NCBI RefSeq assembly: GCF_010685995.1 | Contig: NZ_JAAGWK010000009.1 | Coordinates: 434,001 to 498,000 of the forward strand | Length of the DNA stretch: 64,000 nucleotides | DNA from: Goekera deserti | Lineage (GTDB): Bacteria; Actinomycetota; Actinomycetes; Mycobacteriales; Geodermatophilaceae | Direction of reading: 5' to 3' | Shown here: positions 62,701 through 64,000 of the stretch, in pieces | Layout: every line of letters begins with the position of its first letter | Numbering within the stretch: the stretch's first letter is position 1 | Notes under the pieces: generated by a model | What the model was told of the DNA's origin: nothing | Database searches by the model: none | What the model saw: the letters and a program-made list of their open reading frames with translations, nothing else | Made by a program: the position numbers and the translations under genes

Positions 62701-63238
62701 CCACCACGGGCTCGGCCGGCTCGGCCGGGGTCTCGGCGGCGGTGCGGCGGCTGCGCCGGCGCGGGGCGACCGGCGCCTCCGCGGGCACCTCGGCCGGCGC
62801 CACGAAGGTGATGAAGGCGGGCAGCGTGGGTGCCGCGGAGGGAGCCGGCTCGACCGAGTCGGGGTCGGCGGCGAGCGCGGGACGGGTCGCGCGCCGGCGG
62901 GGGCGCGCGGTCACCGTGGTGGGCTCGGGCGAGCTGAACTGGGCACCGAAGCGGGGCGCGGCCGGCTCGCTGACAGCAGAGCGGACCGGGATCGCCGCCG
63001 CGGCGAGGGTCTCCTCGTCCGCGGTCAGCACCGTCGGGCCGGGGGCGGCCTCCCCTGCCGGCTCGGGCTCCGGCTCGGTCGGCGCCTCGGGCTCGCCGGG
63101 CGCGTCCTCGGCGGACGGCAGTCCGGTGTCGGCGGGGTCCTCACCCTCCAGGGGCGCGACGACCGCGTCCTGGGCCGGGCCGTCGGACGCCGGGTCCTCA
63201 TCGGCGGTGGGGGTGCTGTCGTTGTCCTGGTCGGCCAC
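59720..63238 (-). CDS. rne: Ribonuclease E/G family protein
   Basis: A 1172-residue endoribonuclease for mRNA decay and rRNA processing. The catalytic core lies at about residues 430-860 between two long disordered tails. The S1 domain contains NVYLGRVQNVLPSMEAAFVDIGKGRNA, the catalytic Asp residues are in TVVDVNTGKFVGSGG and GIIVIDFIDM, and the zinc-link cysteines are in CEHCRGRG. The N-terminal 400 residues are acidic with Arg-rich tracts ([13 protein letters not shown]), as in mycobacterial RNase E. The C-terminal 300 residues hold low-complexity repeats (GGNGSGG, QAADT, DVQGEVQ) that may bind partner proteins. GTG 63238 has GGAGG about ten bases upstream. It lies downstream of the DUF2344 gene, the usual actinobacterial order. 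Confidence 0.96.
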   Translation of the reverse strand: MADQDNDSTPTADEDPASDGPAQDAVVAPLEGEDPADTGLPSAEDAPGEPEAPTEPEPEPAGEAAPGPTVLTADEETLAAAAIPVRSAVSEPAAPRFGAQFSSPEPTTVTARPRRRATRPALAADPDSVEPAPSAAPTLPAFITFVAPAEVPAEAPVAPRRRSRRTAAETPAEPAEPVVEPAGRPDAEVEGPPEGARWAPRRGRGAAAARAAAAREEERETAQPDVDDVQDETPEPVRPAPRRSRSRRRAIDPDAVADETDETPVVDDGADEPSSDRSEDAETTEDPDEAGDDEDNAGGTSRRRRRGRRGRGRGRTGEDAGEDDTDDDARTGEQAAGEPDDEAPETGDAADADEPETASSTRRRRRRRRRGESSGTATEDAVEETEERPERAGRGGRTSEDDVVRGIAGSTRLEAKRQRRRDGRDTGRRRAPILSESEFLARREAVDRAMVIRQQGDRTQIAVLEDDVLVEHYVTQAQATSFAGNVYLGRVQNVLPSMEAAFVDIGKGRNAVVYAGEVNWEAAGLTGKSRSIEQAFSSGDKILCQVTKDPIGHKGARLTQQINLPGRFLVYVPGGSMTGISRKLPDNERQRLKDILKKIVPEDAGVIIRTAAEGASEEELTRDVARLQAQWDVIQKKAESSSQAPALLYGEPDLAIRVIRDVFNEDFKRLVVQGADAYDTVEQYLGHVSPELSPRLQRYTGTGDVFRDLRVDEQLMKALDRKVYLPSGGSLVIDRTEAMTVVDVNTGKFVGSGGNLEQTVTRNNIEAAEEIVRQLRLRDIGGIIVIDFIDMVLESNRDLVLRRLTECLGRDRTKHQVAEVTSLGLVQMTRKRVGQGLLEVFSEPCEHCRGRGVLVHLDPVEPGRRSSGNGPGGNGSGGNGTGGSGSGGSGSGPALPGPGRGGEQNGRQRGQERGRDGAGAGDVVAVAENAGTEAEVVEEIPRSGSRRSRGRRNRGQSGEARAAEDAAVVATLGDDVELVDTAVDSTGDDAAADTQAADTQAADTAVDDAPAADASATGTSVVDDAVTVPGPQGDVPDAVAPVEGTGTPVGEPEVVELVVAEVVEGSGEPEVTEVPAPVHATDAYVTEIRLADVQGEVQRDVQGDVQGEVQDGTTPSGPEPREPAVDPAAEASERPAAAGPVEPAVEPAVEVAAPQARPRRRRAASRPAGPPA

Positions 63239-63548
63239 TGAGGGCTCGCCTCCTCATGGCTCCCGGGCGCCGATCACGAGGACTGGCGGCCGCGCAGGAG
63301 CACGGTAGGGCGGGACGGGCGCACCGCACGGGTGCGGTGGGTCTGCCCGGCCCGCGAAGTCTGGGTGCGGCTACCGGCCGGTCGTGGTGCACAGACCGGA
63401 GCCGTGGTGCCGTTCGCGGTGGTGCCGTGGTGCTGTCGTGCAGAGCGTGTGTGGAGCGGTGGTGCAGAGCTGTGCGATGCGGGGCATCGGCGCGTCACGA
63501 CTGGCAGTCGTGGTGCTCGACGTCGCGGGCCACCCGGCTCCGCCCGTG
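63239..63548. other. Non-coding gap upstream of rne with GTGGTGC repeats
   Basis: No gene was supported. A TACCGT hexamer on the minus strand (63302-63307) is a possible -10 box for rne, with a leader of about 57 bases. Between 63380 and 63470 the heptamer GTGGTGC and close variants occur about six times at irregular spacing, which makes a direct-repeat patch of unknown use. Confidence 0.45.
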
Positions 63549-64000
63549 TCAGGCCGGGGTGCGCTCCCCCTGGCAGTGGGCGCGTACCTCTCGGTCCGGG
63601 TCGAGCGGATCGGCCACGTTCCCGGAACCGTCGAGCCGGCCTTGCGCCTCACGCACGGCCCGGGGGGGCAACGGCGGGTGCAGGTCGGCGACGGCCGCCA
63701 GGGCGGCCAACACGTCGTCGGGTCGTACGGTCGGCGTGAGCTGACGTACCACCAGCTGCAGTATGGCACAACCTGCTCCCCCGGCGACCTCGGCGCTGAC
63801 CACGGCGGCCCGGGCGTCGACGTCGCGGGTGCCGTCCTTGGTGCGCTTGGTGACCATCACGGCGTCGGCGGCGAGGAACGCCTCGACCGCCGCGCGGACG
63901 TCGTCCACCGGGGTGTCCACGAGCTCGACCCGCCAGCGGGAGGAGTCGATCCGCTCGGCCAGCGAACCGGTCCCCGCCTGCGCCTCCACGCAGTCGAGCA
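63549..64000 (-). CDS. TIGR03936/DUF2344 family radical SAM-linked protein (partial)
   Basis: The C-terminal 150 residues of a DUF2344 (TIGR03936) protein; the start is beyond the window edge. Typical segments are CVEAQAGTGSLAERIDSSRWRVELV, AADAVMVTKRTKDGTRDVDARAAV and PTVRPDDVLAALAAVADLHP. This domain is usually found next to, or fused with, a radical SAM B12-binding protein and precedes the RNase E gene in actinobacteria. Its function is unknown. The frame continues past 64000 without a stop. Confidence 0.88.
   Translation of the reverse strand, partial: LDCVEAQAGTGSLAERIDSSRWRVELVDTPVDDVRAAVEAFLAADAVMVTKRTKDGTRDVDARAAVVSAEVAGGAGCAILQLVVRQLTPTVRPDDVLAALAAVADLHPPLPPRAVREAQGRLDGSGNVADPLDPDREVRAHCQGERTPA

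Noticed and set aside
59546-63241. A 1231-codon open frame antisense to rne
   Set aside because: It is a shadow of the GC-rich third positions of rne; the opposite strand has all RNase E motifs.

Overview
The window is chromosomal DNA of a very GC-rich actinobacterium. Gene order and protein families fit the Geodermatophilaceae (Blastococcus, Geodermatophilus, Modestobacter): the hrcA-dnaJ-rsmE block under a CIRCE element, rplU-rpmA-obg-proB-def-proA, nadD-rsfS-phosphatase, comEA-comEC-holA-rpsT, a ribonuclease E/G with long acidic tails, and an lprG-P55 pair. Genes are tightly packed, many overlap by four bases (ATGA/GTGA), GTG starts are frequent, and nearly every gene ends in TGA. No rRNA, phage, complete insertion sequence or CRISPR array was seen.

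The most notable content is a selenocysteine (Sec) locus. selB (19049-20794), selA (20805-22148) and a tRNA-Sec gene (22234-22329) lie in a row on the minus strand, and selD (26165-27163) lies on the plus strand beyond a sugar ABC-transporter operon. The tRNA has the long variable arm, TTCGATT T-loop and encoded CCA expected of tRNA-Sec, but its anticodon loop reads CTCTAAA, giving anticodon CTA instead of TCA. It should therefore deliver Sec at UAG, not UGA. Sec at UAG has been reported for Geodermatophilus and Blastococcus, so this is a natural genetic-code variant rather than an error. TGA remains the near-universal stop here. TAG closes only two intact genes and one broken one, which points to context-dependent recoding. 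At 536-3878 a PhnD/PhnC/PhnE-like ABC transporter of the type often proposed to import selenium oxyanions may feed the pathway.

Layout: 0-4 kb, HIT protein and the PhnCDE-like transporter. 4-8 kb, heat-shock regulon and a divergent conserved gene. 8-11.7 kb, a linearmycin-resistance-like operon (ABC exporter plus two-component system). 11.8-15.6 kb, recQ followed by a decaying patch: a putative antitoxin, a PIN toxin spread over three frames, another frameshifted gene and an LRR-like gene. 15.6-19 kb, hemW, enoyl-CoA hydratase, SDR and two tiny paralogues. 19-27 kb, the Sec locus with the sugar transporter inside. 27-34 kb, a dehydrogenase, lprG-P55, MOSC, lepA and a kinase gene broken at a palindromic element. 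34-41 kb, a galactoside catabolic cluster (alpha-galactosidase, ABC importer, GH42 beta-galactosidase). 41-48 kb, rpsT, holA, comEC, comEA and a large membrane protein. 48-64 kb, housekeeping genes: degV, phosphatase, rsfS, nadD, VWA/MoxR, proA, def, proB, obg, rpmA, rplU, rne and the start of a DUF2344 gene.

Several genes have a TAnnnT hexamer 6-8 bases before a start codon (HIT, recQ, selD, the dehydrogenase at 27229, comEA, degV, nadD, proA), a pattern that suggests widespread leaderless transcription.
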